From contig NZ_CAJPNR010000015.1 in NCBI RefSeq assembly GCF_905372115.1, positions 1-44,245 of the forward strand: a DNA stretch of 44,245 bases. The letters are read 5' to 3'. Below are positions 21,909-29,331 of this stretch, one piece after another; position 1 is the stretch's first letter, and every line of letters begins with the position of its first letter. Both the position numbers and the translations under genes were made by a program. The notes under the pieces were generated by a model. The model saw nothing but the letters and a program-made list of their open reading frames with translations. It ran no database searches and had not been told where the DNA came from. Origin of the DNA: an uncultured Streptococcus sp. Lineage in GTDB: Bacteria > Bacillota > Bacilli > Lactobacillales > Streptococcaceae.

Positions 21909-24359
21909 ATGAGTAACATTCAAAACATGTCCCTTGAGGACATCATGGGAGAGCGCTTTGGTCGCTACTCCAAATATATCATTCAAGAGCGAGCCTTGCC
22001 GGATATTCGCGATGGCTTGAAGCCTGTTCAGCGCCGTATTCTTTATTCGATGAACAAGGATGGCAACACCTTTGACAAGGGCTACCGCAAGTCAGCCAAG
22101 TCAGTTGGGAACATCATGGGGAATTTCCACCCCCACGGTGACAGCTCCATCTACGATGCCATGGTCCGCATGTCTCAGGATTGGAAAAACCGTGAGATTC
22201 TCGTTGAGATGCACGGGAACAATGGTTCTATGGACGGTGATCCGCCGGCGGCTATGCGTTATACTGAGGCGCGGCTGTCTGAGATGGCTGGCTATCTTTT
22301 GCAGGATATCGAGAAAGATACCGTTCCTTTTGCTTGGAACTTTGACGATACCGAAAAGGAGCCGACTGTTCTGCCGGCAGCCTTTCCTAACCTCTTGGTC
22401 AATGGAGCAACTGGGATTTCCGCTGGTTATGCGACTGATATTCCACCTCATAATCTAGCGGAAGTCATTGACGCAGTTATCTATATGATTGACCATCCGT
22501 CTGCCAAGGTTGACAAACTTATGGAGTTTCTGCCTGGTCCAGACTTCCCGACAGGAGCTATTGTCCAAGGCCGAGATGAGATTAAGAAAGCCTACGAGAC
22601 TGGTAAAGGTCGCGTCGTGGTGCGCTCCAGAACTGAGATTGAAAAGCTGAAGGGCGGAAAAGAGCAAATCGTCATCACCGAGATTCCTTACGAGATTAAT
22701 AAGGCGGTCTTAGTCAAGAAGATAGACGATGTGCGGGTCAACAATAAGGTGGCTGGCATAGCTGAGGTGCGGGACGAATCCGACCGGGACGGTCTTCGCA
22801 TTGCCATTGAGCTCAAGAAAGACGCCAATACCGAGCTGATTCTCAACTATCTCTTTAAGTACACTGATTTGCAGGTGAATTATAACTTCAACATGGTGGC
22901 TATCGACAATTTCACGCCTCGTTTGGTGGGAATTGTGTCAATCTTAACCAGCTACATTGCCCACCGCAAGGAGATTATTCTGGCTCGCAGCCGTTTTGAC
23001 AAGGCCAAGGCTGAGAAACGGCTCCATATCGTGGAAGGACTGATTCGGGTGCTTTCCATCTTGGACGAGGTGATTGCCCTGATTCGTGCTTCAGAAAACA
23101 AAGCAGACGCCAAGGAAAATCTTAAAGTCAGCTATGATTTCACTGAGGAGCAGGCTGAGGCTATTGTCACTCTCCAACTCTACCGTTTGACCAATACAGA
23201 CGTCGTGGTTCTGGAAGAGGAAGAAGCAGAGCTGCGCGAGAAGATTTCCATGCTGGCAGCCATTATTGGTGATGAGCGAACTATGTATAACCTCATGAAG
23301 CGTGAGCTCCGCGATGTCAAGAAGAAGTTCGGCAATCCGCGTCTCAGTGAGCTGCAGGATACGGCAAACGCCATCGAGATTGATACAGCTAGTCTCATCG
23401 TTGAGGAAGAAACTTATGTCAGCGTGACTCGTTCTGGTTATATCAAGCGGACAAGTCCGCGTTCCTTCTCAGCTTCGACCCTAGAAGAGATGGGCAAGCG
23501 TGATGATGACCGACTGATTTTTGTTAGTCCGGCCAAGACGACCCAGCATTTATTGATTTTCACGAGTCTTGGAAATGTCATTTACCGGCCTGTTCATGAG
23601 CTTGCAGACATCCGCTGGAAAGAAATCGGAGAACACCTCAGCCAGACTATCAGTAACTTTGATACCAAGGAAGAGGTTATCTATACAGAATTGCTAGACA
23701 GCTTTGAGGAGGGCACTTACTTTGCAGCGACCAAGTTAGGTCAAATCAAGCGTGTAGAGCGCAAGGAATTCAGTCCTTGGCGGACCTACAAGTCTAAGTC
23801 GCTCAAGTTTGCCAAGCTGAAAAATGAAGACGATCAGGTCATTGCTCTGGCGCCGATTAAGCTGGATGATGTCATGCTCGTGACTAGGAATGGCTATGCC
23901 CTTCGCTTCAATATTGAGGAAGTACCAGTTATCGGAGCTAAGGCGGCTGGGGTTAAAGCCATCAACCTTAAGAAAGACGATGTCCTAGCGGCAGCCTTTA
24001 TCGCCAATACTGACTCACTTTACCTCCTGACTCAGCGAGGTTCGCTCAAGCGTATGGTAGTCGCTGATATTCCTGTTACCAGTCGGGCAAATCGCGGTCT
24101 TCAAGTTCTGAGAGAGCTTAAGACCAAGCCACATCGTGTCTTTGCAGCTGGACCGGTCTTTGGCCAAGCAGTGGACTTTGACCTCTTCACAACAGAAGCA
24201 GAAGCTAGTGAGGATCAGATTTTGCAGGTGCTTTCTAATAAAGGAACTGCCTATGAGATTAATCTAGCTGATCTCAGCCTGTCTGAGAGAACCAGTAACG
24301 GCAGCTTCATTTCTGATACTATTTCAGACGAAGAAGTCTTCTCAGCTTATATCAAATAA
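21909..24359 (+). CDS. parC: DNA topoisomerase IV subunit A
   Basis: ParC cuts and rejoins DNA in topoisomerase IV. From ATG at 21909 the protein has 816 residues and begins MSNIQNMSLEDIMGERFGRY, as in other streptococci; a TTG three codons earlier is an unlikely start. The quinolone-determining region reads HPHGDSSIYDAM with wild-type S79 and D83. The breakage domain is followed by beta-propeller repeats in the C-terminal third (for example SVTRSGYIKRTSP, LVTRNGYALRF, LLTQRGSLKRM). No Shine-Dalgarno is visible in the 25 bases upstream (CCGAAACGTCCCTTTGTATC), which is odd for an essential gene. A terminator follows. Confidence 0.95.
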   Translation: MSNIQNMSLEDIMGERFGRYSKYIIQERALPDIRDGLKPVQRRILYSMNKDGNTFDKGYRKSAKSVGNIMGNFHPHGDSSIYDAMVRMSQDWKNREILVEMHGNNGSMDGDPPAAMRYTEARLSEMAGYLLQDIEKDTVPFAWNFDDTEKEPTVLPAAFPNLLVNGATGISAGYATDIPPHNLAEVIDAVIYMIDHPSAKVDKLMEFLPGPDFPTGAIVQGRDEIKKAYETGKGRVVVRSRTEIEKLKGGKEQIVITEIPYEINKAVLVKKIDDVRVNNKVAGIAEVRDESDRDGLRIAIELKKDANTELILNYLFKYTDLQVNYNFNMVAIDNFTPRLVGIVSILTSYIAHRKEIILARSRFDKAKAEKRLHIVEGLIRVLSILDEVIALIRASENKADAKENLKVSYDFTEEQAEAIVTLQLYRLTNTDVVVLEEEEAELREKISMLAAIIGDERTMYNLMKRELRDVKKKFGNPRLSELQDTANAIEIDTASLIVEEETYVSVTRSGYIKRTSPRSFSASTLEEMGKRDDDRLIFVSPAKTTQHLLIFTSLGNVIYRPVHELADIRWKEIGEHLSQTISNFDTKEEVIYTELLDSFEEGTYFAATKLGQIKRVERKEFSPWRTYKSKSLKFAKLKNEDDQVIALAPIKLDDVMLVTRNGYALRFNIEEVPVIGAKAAGVKAINLKKDDVLAAAFIANTDSLYLLTQRGSLKRMVVADIPVTSRANRGLQVLRELKTKPHRVFAAGPVFGQAVDFDLFTTEAEASEDQILQVLSNKGTAYEINLADLSLSERTSNGSFISDTISDEEVFSAYIK

Positions 24360-24364
24360 TCATC

Positions 24365-24392
24365 AAACCAGTTCACACGAGCTGGTTTTTTT
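24365..24392 (+). terminator. Terminator after parC
   Basis: AAACCAGTTC, loop ACAC, GAGCTGGTTT (one G-T wobble) followed by a T8 run. Confidence 0.88.
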
Positions 24393-24437
24393 TCAATTTC
24401 TAAAAGTTTGATAGTGGCACAAAAGATTGAATAACAA

Positions 24438-24452
24438 AATTTTCTGAAAATT
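24438..24452 (+). promoter_or_regulatory. CodY box upstream of ilvE
   Basis: AATTTTCTGAAAATT matches the CodY consensus at all 15 positions. It lies 11 bases upstream of the ilvE -35 box, so CodY bound with branched-chain amino acids should repress ilvE. Confidence 0.85.
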
Positions 24453-24463
24453 GAAAATAATAC

Positions 24464-24491
24464 TTGAAAATATCTTAAAAAGGTGTAAAAT
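24464..24491 (+). promoter_or_regulatory. ilvE promoter
   Basis: TTGAAA (24464-24469) and TAAAAT (24486-24491) with a 16-base spacer. Confidence 0.7.
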
Positions 24492-24535
24492 AGGGAGTAT
24501 CTAAAAATGAAGTTTGGAAGAAGAGGAGAAAGACC

Positions 24536-25555
24536 ATGACTGTAAATCTTGACTGGGAAAATCTAGGATTCTCATATATGAAATTACCTTATCGCTATTT
24601 AGCTTACTATCGCAATGGCCAGTGGGAAGAAGGAACGTTAACGGAGGACGCTACGCTCCATATCTCTGAGTCGTCTCCCTGCCTTCACTATGGTCAGCAG
24701 GCTTTTGAAGGTCTGAAGGCTTATCGAACTAAGGATGGCAGTATTCAGCTTTTCCGTCCGGATAAAAATGCGGAGCGTCTGCAGCGGACAGCTGACCGCT
24801 TGCTCATGCCGCAAGTTCCTACGGAAATGTTTGTGGATGCAGTCAAGCAGGTTGTCCGAGCTAATGAAGAATATGTTCCACCTTATGGAACAGGGGGAAC
24901 CCTTTATATTCGACCTCTCTTGATTGGAGTCGGCGATATTATTGGCGTAAAACCAGCTGAAGAATACATTTTCACTATCTTTGTAATGCCTGTCGGCAAT
25001 TACTTCAAAGGCGGTCTGACTCCGACTAACTTCATTGTCTCAGATGACTATGATCGCGCGGCACCGCACGGAACTGGTGCGGCAAAAGTGGGTGGCAATT
25101 ACGCTGCTAGTTTATTACCAGGAAAGATTGCTAAAGATAAGCATTTCTCAGATGTGATTTATCTAGATCCTGCAACCCATACCAAGATTGAAGAAGTGGG
25201 ATCTGCCAACTTCTTTGGCATCACTAAGGATAATGAGTTTATAACGCCGCTCAGTCCCTCAATCTTGCCATCCATCACCAAGTACTCTTTGCTTTATCTG
25301 GCGGAGCATAGACTAGGACTCAAACCGATTGAGGGTGATGTTCCTCTGGCAGACTTGGGTAAATTTACTGAAGCTGGAGCTTGCGGAACAGCTGCAGTTA
25401 TCTCCCCTATCGGAGGTATCCAGCACGGCGAAGATTTCCATGTCTTTTATAGCGAAACAGAAGTCGGCCCAGTCACTCGCAAGCTGTATGACGAATTGAC
25501 TGGTATCCAATTTGGTGATGTTGAAGCACCAGAAGGTTGGATTGTGAAAGTATAA
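24536..25555 (+). CDS. ilvE: Branched-chain amino acid aminotransferase
   Basis: IlvE interconverts leucine, isoleucine and valine with their 2-oxo acids using PLP. The 339 residues fit the fold type IV, long (BCAT) form. Seen: HYGQQAFEGLKAYRTKDGSIQLFRP at about 54-78, the PLP lysine in GAAKVGGNYAASLLP near residue 185, and EVGSANFFGI followed by EAGACGTAAVISPI at the cofactor-phosphate side. AGAGGAG lies upstream. It is a single-gene unit between two terminators with a perfect CodY box, so nutritional repression is expected. Confidence 0.95.
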   Translation: MTVNLDWENLGFSYMKLPYRYLAYYRNGQWEEGTLTEDATLHISESSPCLHYGQQAFEGLKAYRTKDGSIQLFRPDKNAERLQRTADRLLMPQVPTEMFVDAVKQVVRANEEYVPPYGTGGTLYIRPLLIGVGDIIGVKPAEEYIFTIFVMPVGNYFKGGLTPTNFIVSDDYDRAAPHGTGAAKVGGNYAASLLPGKIAKDKHFSDVIYLDPATHTKIEEVGSANFFGITKDNEFITPLSPSILPSITKYSLLYLAEHRLGLKPIEGDVPLADLGKFTEAGACGTAAVISPIGGIQHGEDFHVFYSETEVGPVTRKLYDELTGIQFGDVEAPEGWIVKV

Positions 25556-25558
25556 TCT

Positions 25559-25590
25559 AAAAACTGTCCTTGATTGGGCAGTTTTTCTTC
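25559..25590 (+). terminator. Terminator after ilvE
   Basis: AAACTGTCC and GGGCAGTTT (one wobble) around a short loop, followed by T5. Confidence 0.82.
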
Positions 25591-25609
25591 GATTCTAGCC
25601 TAAGATAGC

Positions 25610-25638
25610 TTGCGTACTCAGTCTTTTTCGTGTACAAT
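25610..25638 (+). promoter_or_regulatory. Promoter of the DUF2969 gene
   Basis: TTGCGT (25610-25615) and TACAAT (25633-25638) with a 17-base spacer. Confidence 0.7.
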
Positions 25639-25660
25639 AGAAATTTGAAAGAGGTAAGTT

Positions 25661-25891
25661 ATGAGTAAAAAAGATAAAAAGATTGAAATTCAAATCACAG
25701 ATAGCAAAGTGAAAGTCGGAGCAGACCAATTTGACGGTTATCGTCTTGCTATTGGCAAGAAGGTTATCGGAGAGATTGCCGAACTAGATGGCCAGTTTGC
25801 AATTATCAAAAATGGAAATGCTGAAAGTTTTTATAAAAAACTTGAAAGAGCCGTGGAAACTTTGATTGAAACCTATAATTTAAGCAAATAG
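25661..25891 (+). CDS. DUF2969 protein
   Basis: A 76-residue cytoplasmic protein found in lactic acid bacteria (DUF2969). It starts with a lysine-rich stretch (MSKKDKKIEIQ) and then alternates short strands and a final helix (YKKLERAVETLIETYNLSK). Length and sequence are typical of the family; no function is established that I know of. AGAGGT precedes the ATG. The tRNA promoter begins only four bases after its stop. The same gene lies between ilvE and rpsA in other streptococci. Confidence 0.8.
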   Translation: MSKKDKKIEIQITDSKVKVGADQFDGYRLAIGKKVIGEIAELDGQFAIIKNGNAESFYKKLERAVETLIETYNLSK

Positions 25892-25894
25892 GGC

Positions 25895-25923
25895 TTGCAT
25901 TTTCATTGTATCAATGTTATAAT
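25895..25923 (+). promoter_or_regulatory. Promoter of tRNA-Tyr and tRNA-Gln
   Basis: TTGCAT (25895-25900) and TATAAT (25918-25923), 17-base spacer. Confidence 0.82.
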
Positions 25924-25940
25924 AGATAGCGTTGATTGTC

Positions 25941-26021
25941 GGAGAGATAGCGAAGAGGCTAAACGCGGCGGACTGTAAATCCGCTCCTTCGGGTTCGGGG
26001 GTTCGAATCCCTCTCTCTCCA
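25941..26021 (+). tRNA. tRNA-Tyr (GTA)
   Basis: An 81-base type II tRNA with acceptor GGAGAGA/TCTCTCC, anticodon GTA in the loop ACTGTAAAT, a long variable arm and T-loop GTTCGAATC. The discriminator is A at 26021; CCA is not encoded. Confidence 0.95.
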
Positions 26022-26034
26022 TTCTTTATATTAA

Positions 26035-26106
26035 TGGGGTATAGCCAAGCGGTAAGGCAAGGGACTTTGACTCCCTCATGCGTTGGTTCGAATCCAGCTA
26101 CCCCAG
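26035..26106 (+). tRNA. tRNA-Gln (TTG)
   Basis: A 72-base tRNA with acceptor TGGGGTA/TACCCCA, anticodon TTG in the loop CTTTGAC, T-loop GTTCGAATC and discriminator G. It begins 13 bases after tRNA-Tyr, so both share one transcript. Confidence 0.95.
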
Positions 26107-26130
26107 TTCTTAGGTAATAGATCTGATAAA

Positions 26131-26160
26131 ATAATAAAATGTCTTCAGGTGTTTTATTTC
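26131..26160 (+). terminator. Probable terminator after the tRNA pair
   Basis: AATAAAATGTC and GGTGTTTTATT pair with wobbles around TTCA, followed by T-rich sequence. Confidence 0.55.
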
Positions 26161-26174
26161 TTTATAGGATGGAA

Positions 26175-26186
26175 ATCGTTAACGAT
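26175..26186. repeat. 12-bp palindrome upstream of rpsA
   Basis: ATCGTTAACGAT is a perfect palindrome in the 163-base rpsA upstream region, centred about 90 bases before the start codon. A dimeric operator is possible; no regulator is known to me. Confidence 0.35.
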
Positions 26187-26269
26187 AGATCAATGTCATT
26201 TGCGGGTGCTTAGGAAAATAAATAAGTAGTATGTCAAGCGAAAGTTTGATTGTTGGAGGATTTTTTTAG

Positions 26270-27472
26270 ATGAATGAATTTGAAGATTTGCTAAACAGTG
26301 TTAGCCAAGTTGAGCCAGGTGACGTCGTTACTGCTGAAGTATTGACTGTTGACGCTAACCAAGCTAATGTTGCAATCGCTGGAACTGGTGTTGAAGGTGT
26401 TTTGACTCTTCGTGAGTTGACAAACGACCGCGACGCTGATATCAACGACCTTGTGAAACCAGGTGAAACACTTGAATTGCTTGTTCTTCGTCAAGTAGTA
26501 GGTAAAGATACAGACACAGTAACTTACCTGGTATCTAAAAAACGTTTGGAAGCTCGCAAAGCTTGGGACAAATTGGTTGGTCGTGAAGAAGAAGTTGTCA
26601 CTGTTAAGGGCACTCGTGCTGTTAAAGGTGGACTTTCAGTTGAGTTTGAAGGACTTCGTGGATTTATCCCTGCTTCAATGCTTGATACTCGTTTCGTTCG
26701 CAACACTGAGCGTTTTGTAGGTCAAGAGTTTGATGCTAAGATCAAAGAAGTAGATCCAAAAGAAAACCGCTTCATCCTTTCACGTCGTGAAGTTGTAGAA
26801 GCTGAAGCTGCAGCAGCACGTGCTGAAGTCTTTGGTAAGTTGAATGTTGGCGATGTTGTAACTGGTAAGGTTGCTCGCATCACTAGTTTTGGTGCTTTCA
26901 TTGACCTTGGCGGAGTTGACGGATTGGTTCACTTGACTGAATTGTCACATGAGCGCAATGTATCACCTAAGTCTGTTGTATCAGTTGGTGATGAAATCGA
27001 AGTGAAAGTTCTTGACTTGAACGAAGAAGAAGGACGCGTGTCCCTCTCTCTTAAAGCAACAACACCTGGACCATGGGATGGCGTTGAGCAAAAACTTGCT
27101 GCAGGCGATGTGATTGAAGGAACTGTAAAACGTTTGACTGATTTCGGTGCTTTCGTTGAAGTATTGCCAGGAATTGATGGACTGGTTCACATTTCACAAA
27201 TTTCACACAAACGTGTTGAAAGCCCTAAAGATGCCCTTAAGGTTGGTCAAGAAGTGACTGTTAAGGTTCTTGAAGTGAATGCTGCTGATGAGCGTGTATC
27301 ACTTTCTATCAAGGCTCTTGAAGAACGTCCAGCTCAAGAAGAAGGACAAAAAGATGAGAAACGTCAATCACGTCCTCGTCGTCCAAAACGTCAAGAAAAA
27401 CGTGACTTTGAACTTCCAGAAACTCAAACTGGATTCTCAATGGCTGATTTGTTTGGCGATATTGAATTGTAA
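26270..27472 (+). CDS. rpsA: Ribosomal protein S1
   Basis: S1 binds mRNA at the small ribosomal subunit. The 400-residue Gram-positive form has four S1 RNA-binding repeats at about residues 15-90, 105-175, 190-260 and 275-345; the last two carry the classic SFGAFIDLGGVDGLVHLTELSH and DFGAFVEVLPGIDGLVHISQISH patterns. A charged tail (KDEKRQSRPRRPKRQEKRD) follows. Codon use is strongly biased to optimal codons, as for an abundant protein. TTGGAGG lies about eleven bases before the ATG. It is shorter than the six-repeat enteric S1, as normal for Firmicutes. Confidence 0.94.
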   Translation: MNEFEDLLNSVSQVEPGDVVTAEVLTVDANQANVAIAGTGVEGVLTLRELTNDRDADINDLVKPGETLELLVLRQVVGKDTDTVTYLVSKKRLEARKAWDKLVGREEEVVTVKGTRAVKGGLSVEFEGLRGFIPASMLDTRFVRNTERFVGQEFDAKIKEVDPKENRFILSRREVVEAEAAAARAEVFGKLNVGDVVTGKVARITSFGAFIDLGGVDGLVHLTELSHERNVSPKSVVSVGDEIEVKVLDLNEEEGRVSLSLKATTPGPWDGVEQKLAAGDVIEGTVKRLTDFGAFVEVLPGIDGLVHISQISHKRVESPKDALKVGQEVTVKVLEVNAADERVSLSIKALEERPAQEEGQKDEKRQSRPRRPKRQEKRDFELPETQTGFSMADLFGDIEL

Positions 27473-27480
27473 TTAGATAA

Positions 27481-27511
27481 AAGAAGTTGAGAAATCTCAA
27501 CTTCTTTTTCT
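27481..27511 (+). terminator. Terminator after rpsA
   Basis: A perfect 11-bp stem, AAGAAGTTGAG, loop AAAT, CTCAACTTCTT, then a T-run. Confidence 0.9.
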
Positions 27512-27520
27512 GATTTTCAC

Positions 27521-27549
27521 TTGTATTTTCAAAGAAAATCAGTTATAAT
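27521..27549 (+). promoter_or_regulatory. tRNA-Arg promoter
   Basis: TTGTAT (27521-27526) and TATAAT (27544-27549), 17-base spacer. Transcription would start within a few bases of the mature tRNA. Confidence 0.75.
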
Positions 27550-27559
27550 GAATTAGTTG

Positions 27560-27631
27560 CCACCCTTAGTGTAATGGATATCACGCAAGATTCCGGTTCT
27601 TGAGATGGGAGTTCGATTCTCTCAGGGTGGA
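27560..27631 (+). tRNA. tRNA-Arg (CCG)
   Basis: A 72-base cloverleaf with acceptor CCACCCT/AGGGTGG, anticodon stem CAAGA/TCTTG around TTCCGGT (anticodon CCG), T-loop GTTCGATTC and discriminator A. No integrase gene or duplicated tRNA end is seen nearby. Confidence 0.92.
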
Positions 27632-27643
27632 TGACTTAAAATT

Positions 27644-27667
27644 GGGCTCCTCGGAGTCTTTTTTTGC
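27644..27667 (+). terminator. Terminator after tRNA-Arg
   Basis: GGGCTCC, loop TC, GGAGTCT (two wobbles) and T7. Confidence 0.75.
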
Positions 27668-27690
27668 TCTTTTTTTTGGAGGAAAATGCA

Positions 27691-28106
27691 ATGACAGTAA
27701 AATTAATCGCCATACCTTGATCAAGAAAGACGGGAAGTATTTGCTTATCAAACGCTCGAAAATAAAGCGAGGTCGTCCTAATGTCTATCCATCTTATTGG
27801 GATATTCCTGGTGGGAGTGTAGAAGAGAATGAAATGCCTAGAGAGGCAGCTCTACGTGAGGCTATGGAGGAGGTTAATCAAAAACTTCAGATTGATAAGA
27901 TTATTCACGAAGATAGTCAGTTTGATGCTAGCAAAGATACTGTCTTTACACGCCTAGTTTATGCTGGCGAGATTTTGGCAGAGCGTGATATTATATTGGA
28001 TTTAGAAGAGCACACAGACTTTGTCTGGATTTCTTCTTTGAAAGACATAGAGAGCGAGCTCATCGTACCTTATTTTATAGATATTTTTGCTGACAAATCC
28101 ATTTAA
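27691..28106 (+). pseudogene. NUDIX hydrolase gene with a frameshift at its start
   Basis: The body, from about 27702 to 28106, encodes a NUDIX hydrolase (NRHTLIKKDGKYLLIKRS, then the box GSVEENEMPREAALREAMEEVN with an N in place of the final glycine). GGAGG at 27678-27682 precedes an ATG at 27691, but that frame reads only MTVKLIAIP and stops at 27718. The NUDIX frame has no start of its own near that site. One extra A in the run AAAA at 27699-27702 would give MTVKINRHTLIKKDG, joining both, so a single-base loss is the simplest reading. Translation from TTG at 27717 would truncate the fold. Substrate unknown. It may be a pseudogene, a phase-variable gene or an assembly error. Confidence 0.68.
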
Positions 28107-28114
28107 AGCAACTA

Positions 28115-28147
28115 AAAAACATCCCCTTTAATCAGGAGATGTTTTTA
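28115..28147. terminator. Bidirectional terminator between the NUDIX gene and ldh
   Basis: AAAAACATC-C-CCT and AGG-A-GATGTTTTT pair around TTTAATC with one internal mismatch; A and T runs flank it on both strands. Confidence 0.8.
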
Positions 28148-28150
28148 TAA

Positions 28151-29137
28151 TTAGTTTTTAGATGCTTCTTGGAATTCTGGATTCTTCCATGCTTCATCAA
28201 TAATTGCTTGCAATTCTTTAGCAGAAGCTTGCATTTTTTGAGTTTCAGCATCATTCAGAGGGATGTTTACTGGACGTACGATACCGTGAGCACCAACGAT
28301 AGCAGGCTGACCAATGAAGACATTTTCAACACCATATTGGCCTTCTTGGAAGACTGACAAAGGCAATACAGCATTTTCATCGTCAAGGATAGCTTTTGTG
28401 ATACGAGCCAAAGCAACCGCGATACCGTAGTAAGTTGCACCTTTTTTGTTGATGATAGAGTAAGCTGCGTCACGAACGGAGATAAAAAGATCAACCAAGT
28501 CTTGTTCGTTCAAGTCACGGTTAGCTTGCAACCATTGCTCCAATTTCACACCTGCAACGTTAGCGTGTGACCAAACCGCAAATTCAGAGTCACCGTGCTC
28601 ACCCATGATGTAGGCATGGACAGAACGAGCATCGATACCAATCTTTTCAGCAAGAGCTTGACGGAAGCGAGCTGAATCAAGTGAAGTACCTGAACCAATA
28701 ACACGCTCTTTAGGGAAACCGGAAAATTTCCAAGTTGAGTAAGTCAAAACGTCAACTGGGTTAGCAGCAACGAGGAAGATACCGTTGAAGCCTGATTCTA
28801 CGACTTGAGTAACGATAGATTTGTTGATAGCCAAGTTTTTACCAACAAGGTCAAGACGAGTTTCACCTGGTTTTTGAGGTGCACCTGCAGTGATAACAAC
28901 GAGGTCAGCATCCGCACAGTCTGCATAAGTAGCTGCATAGATTTTTTTAGGTGAAGTGAAAGCAAGGGCGTGGCTAAGGTCTTCAGCATCACCGACAGCC
29001 TTTTCAAATAATTGAGGGATTTCAATGATACCAAGTTCTTGAGCAATACCTTGGTTTACAAGAGCAAATGCGTAAGATGAACCTACAGCACCGTCACCGA
29101 CAAGGATGACTTTTTTATGTTGTTTAGTAGCAGTCAT
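28151..29137 (-). CDS. ldh: L-lactate dehydrogenase
   Basis: Ldh reduces pyruvate to L-lactate with NADH, the main redox outlet of streptococcal glycolysis. The start at 29137 gives 328 residues, the family length, with AAGGAG upstream; the frame continues to 29179 without a better site. Seen: nucleotide-binding GDGAVGSSYAFAL near residue 15, ITAGAPQKPGETRLDL (substrate-binding arginine in the mobile loop), the conserved NPVDVLTY, and catalytic histidine in MGEHGDSE near 180. Codon use is highly biased, as for an abundant enzyme. Streptococcal Ldh is usually activated by fructose-1,6-bisphosphate. Confidence 0.96.
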   Translation of the reverse strand: MTATKQHKKVILVGDGAVGSSYAFALVNQGIAQELGIIEIPQLFEKAVGDAEDLSHALAFTSPKKIYAATYADCADADLVVITAGAPQKPGETRLDLVGKNLAINKSIVTQVVESGFNGIFLVAANPVDVLTYSTWKFSGFPKERVIGSGTSLDSARFRQALAEKIGIDARSVHAYIMGEHGDSEFAVWSHANVAGVKLEQWLQANRDLNEQDLVDLFISVRDAAYSIINKKGATYYGIAVALARITKAILDDENAVLPLSVFQEGQYGVENVFIGQPAIVGAHGIVRPVNIPLNDAETQKMQASAKELQAIIDEAWKNPEFQEASKN

Positions 29138-29185
29138 TTCTAAACATCTCCTTATTTTTTTAGGGAATATTTCCCACACATATTC

Positions 29186-29252
29186 ATTCTACCACTTTTG
29201 ACATATTTTGTCACGGTCAACTTGTGTATCTAGCGATGTAAACGTTTTTACA
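29186..29252 (-). promoter_or_regulatory. ldh promoter with an inverted repeat and a cre-like site
   Basis: On the minus strand GTGACA, 17 bases, then TAGAAT preceded by TGG form an extended -10 promoter. TGACA-AAATA-TGTCA lies across the -35 and spacer. Farther upstream, at 29237-29252, TGTAAAAACGTTTACA resembles a CcpA cre with an enlarged centre. Confidence 0.55.
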
Positions 29253-29286
29253 AACGGTTCAAAATGCTGAAAAATTAAAGAAAATG

Positions 29287-29295
29287 TGGTATAAT
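29287..29295 (+). promoter_or_regulatory. gyrA extended -10 promoter
   Basis: TGGTATAAT at 29287-29295, with no good -35 box. Unlike the leaderless group in this window, the ATG follows 36 bases later with its own ribosome site. Confidence 0.65.
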
Positions 29296-29331
29296 ATAGG
29301 ATAGTTTAATATGAAAGAAAGGCATTTTTTA

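Noticed and set aside
22120..22165. Quinolone resistance changes in ParC, and in GyrA at 29572-29590
   Set aside because: ParC S79/D83 and GyrA S81/E85 are the wild-type residues.
27560..27631. tRNA-Arg as an integration site, with the NUDIX gene as cargo
   Set aside because: No integrase, no second copy of the tRNA end and no sharp composition change downstream.
27600..27660. NUDIX coding sequence starting inside tRNA-Arg
   Set aside because: The frame is open by chance through the tRNA and its terminator; family similarity begins only near 27702.
29237..29252. Canonical CcpA cre at ldh
   Set aside because: The 16-base element has two extra central positions compared with the 14-base consensus, so it is listed only as cre-like.
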